33,853 bases of DNA from Candidatus Evtepia faecavium (lineage in GTDB: Bacteria > Bacillota > Clostridia > Oscillospirales > Oscillospiraceae). The stretch spans positions 1-33,853 of the forward strand of contig DXDK01000127.1 of NCBI GenBank assembly GCA_019115545.1, written 5' to 3'. The first letter of the stretch is position 1. Each line of letters opens with the position of its first letter. Position numbers and translations under genes: made by a program. This document shows positions 15,158 to 22,459 of this stretch, in pieces. A model generated the notes under the pieces. That model worked only from the letters and a program-made list of their open reading frames with translations. It did not search any database and was not told the origin of the DNA.

Positions 15158-15815
15158 TGTTGGGCTCCCCTTTCCTTCCCGGGACGGCGCACACCGCCTC
15201 GGGATGCGTTTGTTTCCTTCGCTTCCAAATTGTTTTCACCGCCGCCCACCCCAGGGGGAGGGCGATGGCCAGCAGCTGGGCCACCGTCAGGGACAGGGCC
15301 GCCCGGAGGGTGAGCCGGGGCTTGTCCAGCTGGTAGTTCAAATCCAGGGAGATCTCCCTGTGTTTCACGGTAAAGTTGGCCTCCAGGAAGGCGGCGATGG
15401 CCTCCGCCGCCCCCCAGGCCTGGCCATAGTGGATGGCCGCGTCGGCGGGGTCGGGCTCCCCCCACTCCAGGTAGAGGAAGAGGTCGTCGATGCGCAGCTT
15501 CCGCCGGAACTTCCCCGCCGCCGCCTTCACGTCGGGCAGCAGGTCCCGGGCCAGGTCCAGGGCGCCCCCTAAGGTGGGCTTCTCCGGGGCCGGTTTGGGG
15601 GGCTTGGCAGCCTTTTGGGCGGCCTTGCGGGCCTTTTTTTCCTTCCGCCGGGCGGCCTGGTCCGGGTCCTGGGGATAGAGGGTCACCCACTTGGGCCCCA
15701 GGCGGACCTTCACCCAGCCCCCGGTCTCGTCGTAGCCCGCCGCCGCCCCCAGGCGGAGCAGGCACACCAGGAGCACCAGAAGGGCCAGCACCCCCAGCAG
15801 GATCCAGCCAGTCAT
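15132..15815 (-). CDS. DUF2953 membrane protein
   Basis: 227 residues. One N-terminal membrane helix (WILLGVLALLVLLVCLL), an Ala/Lys/Pro-rich linker (about 53-80), and a C-terminal domain with LYLEWGEPDPADAAIHYGQAWG and DLNYQLDKPRLTLRAALSL, then a weak second hydrophobic stretch. This is the DUF2953 pattern, a family usually encoded next to ytfJ in spore formers and of unknown function. Its ATG overlaps the scpB stop as ATGA and its end overlaps ytfJ. Confidence 0.85.
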   Translation of the reverse strand: MTGWILLGVLALLVLLVCLLRLGAAAGYDETGGWVKVRLGPKWVTLYPQDPDQAARRKEKKARKAAQKAAKPPKPAPEKPTLGGALDLARDLLPDVKAAAGKFRRKLRIDDLFLYLEWGEPDPADAAIHYGQAWGAAEAIAAFLEANFTVKHREISLDLNYQLDKPRLTLRAALSLTVAQLLAIALPLGWAAVKTIWKRRKQTHPEAVCAVPGRKGEPNNGKKSSCQ

Positions 15816-16354
15816 GGGCCTTCCCCCTCTCCTTCCCCGGGGGCCTCCTCCGGCAGGGGGGGCAGGTCCTCCAGGTCCTCCAGGCCGAAGGCCCGGAGGA
15901 AGGCGGGGGTGGTTTTATAGAGGATGGGCCGCCCCGGGGCGTCCAGGTGGCCGCAGGGGGCCACCAGCTCCCGGTCCAGTAGCAGGGCCAGGGAGTGGGA
16001 ACAGTCCACCCCCCGGGCCTGGTCCAGGTACACCCGGGTCACCGGCTGGAAATAGGCCACCAGGGCCAGGGTCTCCAGGGCCGCCGGGGAGAGCTTGTCC
16101 GCCTTTCCCCGGGCCAGAAGGGTCTGGATGACCTCCCCATACTGGGGGGCAGAGACCATCTGCCACCGGCTCTCCATCCGCAGCAGCCGCAGGCCGGCCT
16201 GTTCCGTCTCGTAGCGCCGGGCCAGGGCCTGGCAGGCTTCCCGAACCTCCTGGGGGGTGCAGGCCAGGGCCTGGGCCAGGCGCTCCTCCTCCACAGGCTC
16301 CCCCAGGGCAAAGAGGATGGCCTCCAGGGCGCTGTCTTGTTCCCTTCGCTCCAA
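15812..16354 (-). CDS. scpB: Segregation and condensation protein B
   Basis: 180 residues. ScpB forms the SMC-ScpA-ScpB condensin that compacts and segregates the chromosome. Two winged-helix domains are recognisable: the start AILFALGEPVEEERLAQAL and the middle KLSPAALETLALVAYFQPVTR, then LDAPGRPILYKTTPAFLRAFGL. A TTG (LERREQDSALEA) is taken as start because GGAAAGGGGGG lies six bases upstream. An earlier in-frame TTG would include that ribosome site in the coding part. The acidic C-terminal tail (EEAPGEGEGEGP) is not part of the fold. Confidence 0.95.
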   Translation of the reverse strand: MERREQDSALEAILFALGEPVEEERLAQALACTPQEVREACQALARRYETEQAGLRLLRMESRWQMVSAPQYGEVIQTLLARGKADKLSPAALETLALVAYFQPVTRVYLDQARGVDCSHSLALLLDRELVAPCGHLDAPGRPILYKTTPAFLRAFGLEDLEDLPPLPEEAPGEGEGEGP

Positions 16355-16384
16355 TGGACTCCCCCCTTTCCGCAAGTGTGGGTG

Positions 16385-17155
16385 TTACGTCTCCTCCGCC
16401 GGGGCGATCCGGGGGTTGTCCATGCCCCCCTCCAAATGGACCTTCCCCCGGCGGCAGAGCTCCAGCAGGGCCAGGAAGGCGGCGGTGACCTCCGACTTGC
16501 TCTGGCTGGCCCGGACCAGGTCCTCCCACCGGAGGGACCCGGCCTGGCGGAGGCGGTCCAAGATCTCCGCCCCCTTTTTCTCCACCCGGTAGGGCTCCGG
16601 CCGGACCACCCCCCGGAACTCCTCCAGGGCGGGGGGCAGGGCGGTCTTCTGCCGGGCCTGCCAGCCCCCCAGGGCCCGGAGGAGGTCCTCCGGGGCGTGT
16701 TCATAGCGGTACACCCGCCGGGCAAACCGGGCCTCGGGCCCCTTGGACACATAGGCCCGCCCCCGCTGCCAGGCCCCCGCCAGCCAGGGCAGGGCGGCCT
16801 GGCAGCGGCGGAAGCTGGCCTGGCGCTGCCGGGCCTCCAGGGAGGCGATGAGCTCGGCCATCTCCTCCTGGGCCTGGCGGTCCTCCTCGGAGAGGACCAT
16901 CCGGGTCTTCAGCAGCATCAGGTGGGAGGCCATGGCGATGAACTCCCCGGCCACCTCCAGATCCAGGGCCCGGCGGGCGGCCATCCACTGGACGAACTGG
17001 TCCAGGATCCCCGCCAGGGGGATGTCCCGGATGGCGATCTGATTCTTCTTCAGCAGGTGGAGGATGAGGTCCAGGGGCCCCACAAAGTCCTCCGTGGCCT
17101 CCGCCCCGTTTCGGAGGATCCCCTTGAGGTGGTAGACGGGGCGCTCGGTACTCAT
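16385..17155 (-). CDS. scpA: Segregation and condensation protein A
   Basis: 256 residues. The kleisin subunit of the SMC condensin, bridging the SMC heads. The N-terminal FVGPLDLILHLLKKNQIAIRDIPLAGILDQF is the family signature (shown as FVGPLDLILHLLKKNQIAI). A central AMASHLMLLKTRMVL and the C-terminal winged helix SEVTAAFLALLELCRRGKV also fit. The ATG overlaps the stop of the upstream protease gene as ATGA; the ribosome site is weak, so coupled translation is likely. scpB follows after 30 bases. Confidence 0.95.
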   Translation of the reverse strand: MSTERPVYHLKGILRNGAEATEDFVGPLDLILHLLKKNQIAIRDIPLAGILDQFVQWMAARRALDLEVAGEFIAMASHLMLLKTRMVLSEEDRQAQEEMAELIASLEARQRQASFRRCQAALPWLAGAWQRGRAYVSKGPEARFARRVYRYEHAPEDLLRALGGWQARQKTALPPALEEFRGVVRPEPYRVEKKGAEILDRLRQAGSLRWEDLVRASQSKSEVTAAFLALLELCRRGKVHLEGGMDNPRIAPAEET

Positions 17156-17847
17156 AACAGCAGGCCCACCACGGCCTGGAAGACGGCGTTGGCCCCCTGG
17201 AGCATCCAGTTGACCAGGAGGTTCCGGGCCGTGCCCAAAAACCCGTCGAACACACCGAACCACAGGGCGATCATCAGGATGAACATCCCGTACCGCTCCA
17301 GCTGCATCCAGCGGTAGTACCACCGGTCGGGGAGGAACATGGCCACCACCTTGGACCCGTCCAGGGGCGGGAAGGGGATGAGGTTGAAGATCCCCAGGCC
17401 GATGTTCAGGCTCACCATCAGGGCAAAGAAGTCCAGCCAGAGGGCCAGGCCCGCCGACTCCCCCCGCACCGCCGCCAGGGCGGACAGGGCCCCCAGGGCC
17501 AGGGCGGAGAGATAGGCCATGATCAAATTGGACAACGGGCCGGCCAGGGCGGTGACGGCCATGCCCGCCTTGGGATTCTTAAAATAGCGGGGGTCCACCG
17601 GCACGGGCTTGGCCCAGCCGAAGCCCACCACCACCATCATCAGCAGGCCGAAGGGGTCCAGGTGGCGGATGGGGTTCAGGGACAGCCGGTGGTGGAGCTT
17701 GGCGGTGGGGTCCCCCAGCCAGTAGGCCGCCAGGCCGTGGCAGACCTCGTGGACCACCAGGCACAGCAGGACCACCACGATCCGCAGGACCATGGCCCCC
17801 AGGCTGGACCAGTCCACCCCCTGGGCCAGTTGTGAAAACATGCCCAT
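17152..17847 (-). CDS. Site-2 protease family protein (M50)
   Basis: 231 residues. A membrane-embedded zinc protease: HEVCH (residues 33-37) supplies zinc ligands and the catalytic Glu, and [13 protein letters not shown] carries the conserved Asp. About five membrane helices. Relatives (YwhC/Rip-like) cut membrane segments of regulators, but the target is unknown; the gene stands in front of scpAB in many clostridia. The GTG six codons upstream is part of the GGAAGGAGA ribosome site, so the ATG of [10 protein letters not shown] is used. Confidence 0.92.
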   Translation of the reverse strand: MGMFSQLAQGVDWSSLGAMVLRIVVVLLCLVVHEVCHGLAAYWLGDPTAKLHHRLSLNPIRHLDPFGLLMMVVVGFGWAKPVPVDPRYFKNPKAGMAVTALAGPLSNLIMAYLSALALGALSALAAVRGESAGLALWLDFFALMVSLNIGLGIFNLIPFPPLDGSKVVAMFLPDRWYYRWMQLERYGMFILMIALWFGVFDGFLGTARNLLVNWMLQGANAVFQAVVGLLL

Positions 17848-17927
17848 ACACCGTTCTCCTTCCACCAGTATGCCAACAAACAGCGGGTTTCACCCGCCGG
17901 GGCAGGTGGTTGCTTCATTGATAGGGA

Positions 17928-17956
17928 ATTATACCAAAAAAACGCCCGTCTGGCAA
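17928..17956 (-). promoter_or_regulatory. Promoter of the site-2 protease-scpAB-ytfJ-dacF-rluB operon
   Basis: Minus strand: -35 TTGCCA (17951-17956), 17-base spacer, perfect -10 TATAAT (17928-17933). The seven genes downstream run to 12796 without a gap large enough for another clear promoter. Confidence 0.82.
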
Positions 17957-17984
17957 GGGGCGGGGCGGGGTTGGGGGGAGGGCA

Positions 17985-18021
17985 AAACTTTGCCCCTGTC
18001 CATTCTGGTGTGGACAGGGGC
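17985..18021 (-). terminator. Hairpin after the toxin gene, probable terminator
   Basis: GCCCCTGTCC (17992-18001) and GGACAGGGGC (18012-18021) form a perfect 10-base stem. On the minus strand it lies just after the toxin stop and is followed by CAAAGTTTTGCCC, a weak U tract. Confidence 0.6.
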
Positions 18022-18030
18022 AGCTTGGTT

Positions 18031-18345
18031 TCAAATCTGCTTTTGCCAGTTCCGGCGGCTGTAGAGGATGCGGCGCACCTCCATGACATCGCCGATGACC
18101 ACGTAGAACACCGTGAAGTTCCGCACCGAGATGCGGTAGTAGGGGTGCTGCCGCTCCCGGATGGAGCGGTAGGGCTCAAAGGCCTCCGGGCAGGCCAGGC
18201 GGTCTTGGATGGCCGCCTCCACATCGTCCACCAGCCGCTCCGCCGCGGCGGGGTTGCGCAGGCGGTAGGTGATGTAGTCCACGATCTCGTTGAGGTCCTC
18301 CTCGAAGAGGGGGAGAAAGCGCAGCTTATAAGACCTTTCGTTCAC
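18031..18345 (-). CDS. RelE/ParE-family toxin
   Basis: 104 residues. Fits the RelE/ParE toxin fold: an N-terminal strand (YKLRFLPLFEEDL), two helices (NEIVDYITYRL, AAAERLVDDVEAAI), then strands with PYYRISVRNFTVFYVV and EVRRILYSRRNW. RelE types cut mRNA on ribosomes and ParE types poison gyrase; which applies cannot be told. The GTG start is seven bases after GAGGAGG inside the antitoxin gene, overlapping it by 20 bases, so toxin synthesis is tied to antitoxin synthesis. Confidence 0.88.
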   Translation of the reverse strand: MNERSYKLRFLPLFEEDLNEIVDYITYRLRNPAAAERLVDDVEAAIQDRLACPEAFEPYRSIRERQHPYYRISVRNFTVFYVVIGDVMEVRRILYSRRNWQKQI

Positions 18346-18598
18346 GGATCCGCCTCCTCACCCGGCCAAAGACCTCCTGGGCGGAATGCCGGGTATCGGA
18401 GAGGTCCGCCGCCCGATCGGCCTCCTCCAGAGCCAGTTCCACGTCGTTGGTGAGGGCCTCGTACTGCTCCAGGCTCAGCAGGACCATGGAGCCGTAGCCA
18501 TTCTTCGTGAGGAACACCGGCTCCCCCCGGGACAGGACCTCCTCCTCCACCTCAGAAAAGTGGTTGCGCAGGTCTGAGACCGGTCGAATGTGCAGCAT
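18326..18598 (-). CDS. Phd/YefM-family antitoxin
   Basis: 90 residues. The N-terminal domain (RPVSDLRNHFSEVEEEVLSRGEPVFLTKNG, here cited by its ends RPVSDLRNHF and PVFLTKNG) is the Phd/YefM DNA-binding fold. The C-terminal charged helix should wrap and neutralise the toxin. Such antitoxins repress their own promoter with the toxin as co-repressor. The ATG lies seven bases after AAAGGAGG. Confidence 0.88.
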   Translation of the reverse strand: MLHIRPVSDLRNHFSEVEEEVLSRGEPVFLTKNGYGSMVLLSLEQYEALTNDVELALEEADRAADLSDTRHSAQEVFGRVRRRIRERKVL

Positions 18599-18621
18599 GG
18601 GATCGCCTCCTTTGTGGCATT

Positions 18622-18650
18622 ATTTTATCATAATTTTATCCCAAAGGCAA
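18622..18650 (-). promoter_or_regulatory. Promoter of the toxin-antitoxin pair with repeated AT boxes
   Basis: Minus strand: -35 TTGCCT (18645-18650), 17 bases, -10 TAAAAT (18622-18627). The spacer and -10 contain two copies of GATAAAAT about 12 bases apart, a plausible antitoxin operator. Confidence 0.65.
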
Positions 18651-18713
18651 GGCTGCTATGCGCTTTTTTCCTGGTTCGGCTTCCCGTGGCAGGCTGTCCG
18701 GCGCGGGGCCTCC

Positions 18714-19280
18714 TCACGCCCCCTCCTTTCTCCAGAGCAGCCAGGCGGCGCACAGCAGGAGGGTGAAGTTCCCCCCGGTGCCCAGCACCCACAGCCCCAG
18801 GGCAGCCAGGGCCAGGGCCAGCGCCCGGGTGAGGCCGCCGCACAGCCGCTCCCCGGCGTCGGGGCCGGCCCAGCGGGAGGCCAGGGCCCGGAGGACCCGC
18901 CCCCCGTCCAGGGGGCCCAGGGGGAGGAGGTTGAACACCCCAAAGGCCAGGCTCACCCCCGCCAGGAGGTAGGCGTCCCCGCTGCCGAACTGCCGCCCCC
19001 AGCCCGCCGCCCCCAGGGCCAGGAGGAAGCTGGCTCCCGGCCCCGCCAGGGCCACCAGGCACTCCTCCCAGTAGGAGAAGAGCCGGGCCCGCCGGGGGCG
19101 CATCACCGCCCCCACCCCGGTGAGGCGGAGGCTGGCCACCCGCCCCCCCAGGGCCCGGATGGCCAGGCCGTGGCCCAGCTCGTGGACCGCCGCCGCCACC
19201 GCCGCCCAGAACAGCAGGCGAAGGGACGCCGCCAGCAGCAGCGCCCCCAACACCAGCCAGAAGCCTCCCGTGCTATGCAC
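18714..19280 (-). CDS. SpoIVFB-like M50 metalloprotease
   Basis: 188 residues. A small intramembrane zinc protease: HELGH at 33-37, several helices, and LLPLGPLDGGRVLRAL with the third metal ligand. Size and arrangement fit the SpoIVFB group, which in spore formers activates pro-sigma-K in the mother-cell membrane. No CBS domain is present. The start is taken as GTG at 19280, overlapping the stop of the upstream gene by eight bases; its ribosome site is poor, so coupling is likely. The upstream neighbour resembles the membrane part of SpoIVFA, which strengthens the call, but the substrate is not shown. Confidence 0.82.
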   Translation of the reverse strand: MHSTGGFWLVLGALLLAASLRLLFWAAVAAAVHELGHGLAIRALGGRVASLRLTGVGAVMRPRRARLFSYWEECLVALAGPGASFLLALGAAGWGRQFGSGDAYLLAGVSLAFGVFNLLPLGPLDGGRVLRALASRWAGPDAGERLCGGLTRALALALAALGLWVLGTGGNFTLLLCAAWLLWRKEGA

Positions 19281-19656
19281 CTTCCGCCCCGCGGTCCTCC
19301 CCTCCTTCCTCGTCCCCCGGGGCCGGCCGGGCCGCCGGGGTATCTTCCTGGTCCTCCTGCTCCTTCTGCTCTTCCTGGGGGAAGACCCCGTCCCACAGGG
19401 AACGGAAGGTCTCCACCGCCGGCTCCCCCTTGGAGAGGGACTCCCCCATCCGGGCAAAGACCGCCTGGAAGTCCGTGTCCGCCCGGACCAGCTCCCCCAC
19501 GGTCTGGGACAGCTGGGCCACCGGGGCCCAGTCCGTCCCCCGGCCCAGAAAGACCACCCCAAAGAGGACCAGGCACACCACCAGCTGCCGCAGGCGGCGG
19601 CGCTCCCCCGGGGTCAGGGGGGCGCGCTTGCCCTTTTTCCTTCCGCTGCCGGACAT
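19273..19656 (-). CDS. Short single-helix protein, possible SpoIVFA-like remnant
   Basis: 127 residues from MSGSGRKKGKRAPLTPGE. A basic cytoplasmic N-terminus, one membrane helix (LRQLVVCLVLFGVVFLG), then an outside segment of about 60 residues (VGELVRADTDFQAVFARMG, LSKGEPAVETFRSLW) and an acidic Glu-rich tail. The layout and its position before a SpoIVFB-like protease recall SpoIVFA, which holds SpoIVFB inactive. The LytM (M23) domain that normally follows is absent. ATG is eight bases after AAGGGGG; the open frame upstream runs into the tRNA and is not used. The assignment rests on context and layout. Confidence 0.6.
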   Translation of the reverse strand: MSGSGRKKGKRAPLTPGERRRLRQLVVCLVLFGVVFLGRGTDWAPVAQLSQTVGELVRADTDFQAVFARMGESLSKGEPAVETFRSLWDGVFPQEEQKEQEDQEDTPAARPAPGDEEGGEDRGAEGA

Positions 19657-19744
19657 TCTCCATGCCCCCTTCCGGTTTTTCTTCCCTTCATCTCTATGGA
19701 CGGGCCCGGGGGAATATGCCGGGAGAATTTTCCCCCGCCAGCGC

Positions 19745-19773
19745 TTGACATTCCCGGGGCCCTTGCGTATAAT
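19745..19773 (+). promoter_or_regulatory. Perfect consensus promoter of tRNA-Pro
   Basis: TTGACA (19745-19750), 17-base spacer, TATAAT (19768-19773): both hexamers match the consensus completely. The tRNA begins 13 bases further on. Confidence 0.92.
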
Positions 19774-19786
19774 AGTAAAGCTATCC

Positions 19787-19863
19787 CGGGGTGTGGCGAA
19801 GTTTGGTATCGCGCTTGGTTCGGGTCCAAGAGGCCTGGGGTTCGAATCCCCACACTCCGACCA
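19787..19863 (+). tRNA. tRNA-Pro, anticodon CGG
   Basis: 77 bases with the CCA end encoded. The acceptor stem CGGGGTG pairs with CACTCCG, the D stem GCGA with TCGC, the anticodon stem CTTGG with CCAAG around the loop TTCGGGT, and the T stem TGGGG with CCCCA around TTCGAAT. Anticodon CGG reads CCG proline codons, fitting a GC-rich genome. It is the only RNA gene found. Confidence 0.96.
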
Positions 19864-19866
19864 ATC

Positions 19867-19903
19867 AAAAAAAGACACGACCTTTCAGGTCGTGTCTTTT
19901 TTT
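19867..19903 (+). terminator. Intrinsic terminator of tRNA-Pro
   Basis: GACACGACCT and AGGTCGTGTC pair around TTC, with seven A before and seven T after. It starts four bases after the tRNA CCA end. Confidence 0.95.
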
Positions 19904-20018
19904 GCTGGTCGGAGGATTTCAACTGCTCGGGACAAATGAATTGCCCCTACGCCAAGGTTTTGGGCAAGGCCCAAAACGCTTGGACGGCGTCCCCGACACC
20001 GCCGGCCCCGTGGGCCGG
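19899..20018. repeat. Structured intergenic repeat, copy A
   Basis: Two joined blocks: 19899-19947 and 19948-20018. The first carries TGGTCGGAG (19906-19914), the reverse complement of the tRNA-Pro 3' end. The second folds as GTTTTGGGC/GCCCAAAAC extended by CCAAG/CTTGG. No credible gene is present. See copy B. Confidence 0.85.
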
Positions 20019-20058
20019 ATTTTTCGCTTGTAAATGGCACGATCTTGGGTGATCATGC

Positions 20059-20244
20059 TTTTTGCTGGTCGGAGGATTTCAACTGCTCGGGGCAAATGCA
20101 TTGCCCCATCTCCGCGCTAAGAGCTGCCGCTATGCGGCGGTTGCGCGCCGAAACACCTCGCTGCGGCTCGGCGTACGCCAAGGTTTTGGGCAAGGCCCAA
20201 AACCCTTGGACGGCGTCCCCGACGCCGCCGGCCCCGTGGGCCGG
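20059..20244. repeat. Structured intergenic repeat, copy B with 66-base insert
   Basis: Block 1 (20059-20107) matches copy A with two differences in 49 bases; block 2 (20174-20244) with two differences in 71 bases. Between the blocks copy B holds 66 bases (20108-20173) that copy A lacks. The segment 20019-20058 separates the copies. I see no coding sequence in either. Confidence 0.85.
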
Positions 20245-20271
20245 GGTGGGCGGCCTTGCAGGACGGGCAAG

Positions 20272-20300
20272 GAAAAAGCACGGCCATCCGCTGGCCGTGC
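20272..20300 (-). terminator. Intrinsic terminator of the GNAT gene
   Basis: GCACGGCC and GGCCGTGC pair around a seven-base loop; on the minus strand TTTTTCC follows. It lies 12 bases after the GNAT stop. Confidence 0.88.
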
Positions 20301-20312
20301 CCTCTGGCTTTC

Positions 20313-20804
20313 CTACGCCGGCTGCAAATCCTTGCGCATATAAATCAGGCTCCGCCCGAAGCTGTTGTACCGGGGGATCTCGTAAAAGCCCATGTCCCGG
20401 TACAGGCGGATGGCCTGGGAGAGGAAGGGGAAGGTGTCCAGGAGCATGGCCTCGTACCCGGCGTCCCGGGCCTCGGCCAGCAGGCGCTCCACCAGCTGCC
20501 GGGCCAGGCCCTGGCCCCGGAAGGCCGGGCGGATGTAGAGGCGCTTGAGCTCGCAACGGTACCGGTCCAGCCGCTGCATGGCCGCGCACCCCGCCGCCAC
20601 CCCGTCCACCCGGACCAGGTAGAGGCGGCCCCAGGGGGCGCCGTATTTCCCGGTGAGGTTCTCCAGCTCCCCCTGGAAGTTCTGCCGCCGCAGGCAGGAG
20701 ACCGCGTCTCCCGTCCCCTGGGCCAGCAGCAGGTCGGTGTACTCCAGCAGCAGCTCCCGCACGGCCTCCTGCTGGCCATAGGCCGGCTGAATGTCGATCT
20801 CCAT
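20313..20804 (-). CDS. GNAT family N-acetyltransferase
   Basis: 163 residues. Acetyl-CoA-dependent acetyltransferase of the Gcn5 superfamily. Motif A, the acetyl-CoA pyrophosphate site, reads RPAFRGQGLARQLVE; LKRLYI precedes it and AIRLYRDMGFYEI (motif B) follows. Substrate is unknown. ATG with GGGGGGAGA upstream. A strong hairpin (20836-20869) separates it from the YtxH-like gene upstream. Confidence 0.9.
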   Translation of the reverse strand: MEIDIQPAYGQQEAVRELLLEYTDLLLAQGTGDAVSCLRRQNFQGELENLTGKYGAPWGRLYLVRVDGVAAGCAAMQRLDRYRCELKRLYIRPAFRGQGLARQLVERLLAEARDAGYEAMLLDTFPFLSQAIRLYRDMGFYEIPRYNSFGRSLIYMRKDLQPA

Positions 20805-20835
20805 GCCGTCTCCCCCCTTTCGTTTTTCCAGATGA

Positions 20836-20869
20836 CGCTGCCCCCTGTTGCCAAGAACAGAGGGCAGCG
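20836..20869 (-). terminator. Strong hairpin between the YtxH-like and GNAT genes
   Basis: CGCTGCCCCCTGTT (20836-20849) pairs with AACAGAGGGCAGCG (20856-20869) around a six-base loop; the one mismatch becomes a G-U pair in the minus-strand RNA. There is no U run directly after it, so it may be a processing or stability element rather than a terminator. Confidence 0.45.
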
Positions 20870-20876
20870 GCTGCGT

Positions 20877-21209
20877 TCAGACTTCGGGTTTCTCTTCCTG
20901 GGCCTCCTGGGCAGGCTCCGCGTCGCCGGGGGCGTCCACGAAGTCGCTCTCCTCGGCGGCCTCCCCTTCCGCGGCGGCCTGGTCCTCCTGGGCGGCTGCC
21001 TCGTCCTTCTCGGCGTGGGTCACGGTGTGGACCACCGCGTCCTCGTCGTGGAAGAAATCCTCGCTGCTGTCCCAGGCGTCCATCTGGTCGGCGATCTCCT
21101 GGAGGGTCCGCTCGATCTCTTTGCGGTGCTTATAGGCCGCGATGCCGCCCAACACGGCGGTCACGGCCCCAAAGGCCAGCACCGGGCCCCATTTCCGATT
21201 CTTTGCCAT
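20877..21209 (-). CDS. Small YtxH-like membrane protein with acidic tail
   Basis: 110 residues starting MAKNRKWGPVLAFGAVTAVL. One short N-terminal hydrophobic segment (about 8-25), a basic stretch (YKHRKEIERT), an amphipathic helix, and a strongly acidic Ala/Glu-rich second half. The layout recalls YtxH-type or general stress small membrane proteins, but I recognise no family firmly. ATG is seven bases after AGGAGG, with its own promoter. Confidence 0.7.
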   Translation of the reverse strand: MAKNRKWGPVLAFGAVTAVLGGIAAYKHRKEIERTLQEIADQMDAWDSSEDFFHDEDAVVHTVTHAEKDEAAAQEDQAAAEGEAAEESDFVDAPGDAEPAQEAQEEKPEV

Positions 21210-21253
21210 GATGATTCCTCCTGTGCTTCCGGGTGTGGAAAGGTTCTCCCTAT

Positions 21254-21281
21254 ACCATACCACGTTTTTTCCATTTGTCAA
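21254..21281 (-). promoter_or_regulatory. Promoter of the YtxH-like gene
   Basis: Minus strand: perfect -35 TTGACA (21276-21281), 16-base spacer, -10 TATGGT (21254-21259). The -35 overlaps the dpaL stop codon. Confidence 0.65.
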
Positions 21282-22459
21282 TTCCGCAGCACCTGGCGGT
21301 AGTGTTCCGGGTCGGTGTCCCCCTCGGTGCTGAAGAGGAGGACCACGCTGTCCTCCCCCAGCCCCAGGTCTTGGCGGAGGGGGCTCTGGGCCAGCCGGGC
21401 CAGCAGGCCCGCCGTCACCGCCCCGCTCTCCCCGGAGACCACCGCCGGGTCCCCCGGGTGGGGGCGGCCCAGCAGGCGCATTCCCTCCTCGGCCACAGCG
21501 TCGGGGCAGGCGGCATACCACCGGGCCAGGTCCCGGAGCACCGGCCAGGTGAGGGAGCAGGGGGTGCCGCAGTTGAGCCCGGCCATGATGGTCCCCGCCT
21601 GCCCCTCCACCCTGCGGGGCTGGCCCGCCTGGGCGGAGGCGTAGATGCAGGGGATGTCCTCCGGCTCGGCGATGAGGAAGTCCGGGGCGGCCTCCCCATA
21701 CCGGGCGGCCAGGTACCCCAGCACCCCGCCGGCCATGGCCCCCACCCCCGCCTGGAGAAAGACATGGGTGGGCCGGGCCAGGCCCAGCTCTTCCAGCTGC
21801 TCCGCCGCCTCCCGGGCCATGGTGGTGTAGCCCTGGACGATCCAGGCCGGGACCTCCTCGTACCCCGGCCAGCTGGTATCCTGGATGAGACGCCAGCCCT
21901 TCTCCTGGGCCAGGCGGGCGGCATGGGCCACCGTGCCGTCGTAGGACAGGGGGAGGATCTCCGCCTCCACCGCCCCGGCATCCAGAATGGCCTGGGCCCG
22001 GGCAGGCACCGACCCCGCCGGGAGATACACATGCGCCCGGCACCCCAGCCGCCGGGCAGCCCAGGCCACCCCCCGGCCGTGGTTGCCGTCGGTGGCGGTG
22101 ACAAACTCCACCCCCGCCAGGGCCTGGCGGACCGCCGGGGTCTGGAGACGCTCCCAGGTGAGGGGCCCCGCCAGTCCCAGCGCCTCTCCCGCCGCCCGGG
22201 CCAGGGCGTAAATGCCCCCCAGCCCTTTGAACGCGTTGAGGCCGAAGCGACGGGATTCGTCCTTTACCAGAACCTCCCTCACCCCCAAAGCCCGGGCCAG
22301 GCCAGGCAGCCGCACCAGGGGGGTGGGGGCATAGTCCGGCAGAGTGTGGTGGAAGGCCCAGGGGGCCTCCGTGGCCGCCGGGCGGAGGAAGGGGGGCACT
22401 TCCCCCTGGGGGGTGTGGGTCAGCAGGGAGAGGCCCTGCCAGCGCATCTCTTTCATCAT
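21278..22459 (-). CDS. dpaL: Diaminopropionate ammonia-lyase
   Basis: 393 residues. PLP enzyme splitting 2,3-diaminopropionate into pyruvate and two ammonia. The Schiff-base lysine is Lys78 in RRFGLNAFKGLGG. The phosphate/substrate region reads TATDGNHGRGVAW, and the specific stretches QDTSWPGYEEVPAWIVQGY, LQAGVGAMAGGVLG and AGLNCGTPC fit the YgeX/DpaL family. The first ATG of MMKEM overlaps the stop of the lipoprotein gene (ATGA) with AAGGAG ten bases upstream. The pairing with a lipoprotein gene is unusual. Confidence 0.93.
   Translation of the reverse strand: MMKEMRWQGLSLLTHTPQGEVPPFLRPAATEAPWAFHHTLPDYAPTPLVRLPGLARALGVREVLVKDESRRFGLNAFKGLGGIYALARAAGEALGLAGPLTWERLQTPAVRQALAGVEFVTATDGNHGRGVAWAARRLGCRAHVYLPAGSVPARAQAILDAGAVEAEILPLSYDGTVAHAARLAQEKGWRLIQDTSWPGYEEVPAWIVQGYTTMAREAAEQLEELGLARPTHVFLQAGVGAMAGGVLGYLAARYGEAAPDFLIAEPEDIPCIYASAQAGQPRRVEGQAGTIMAGLNCGTPCSLTWPVLRDLARWYAACPDAVAEEGMRLLGRPHPGDPAVVSGESGAVTAGLLARLAQSPLRQDLGLGEDSVVLLFSTEGDTDPEHYRQVLRN

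Noticed and set aside
19899-20107. Possible second tRNA or tRNA pseudogene
   Set aside because: Only nine bases match the tRNA 3' end; no T stem, anticodon stem or acceptor partner can be drawn. Kept as a repeat instead.
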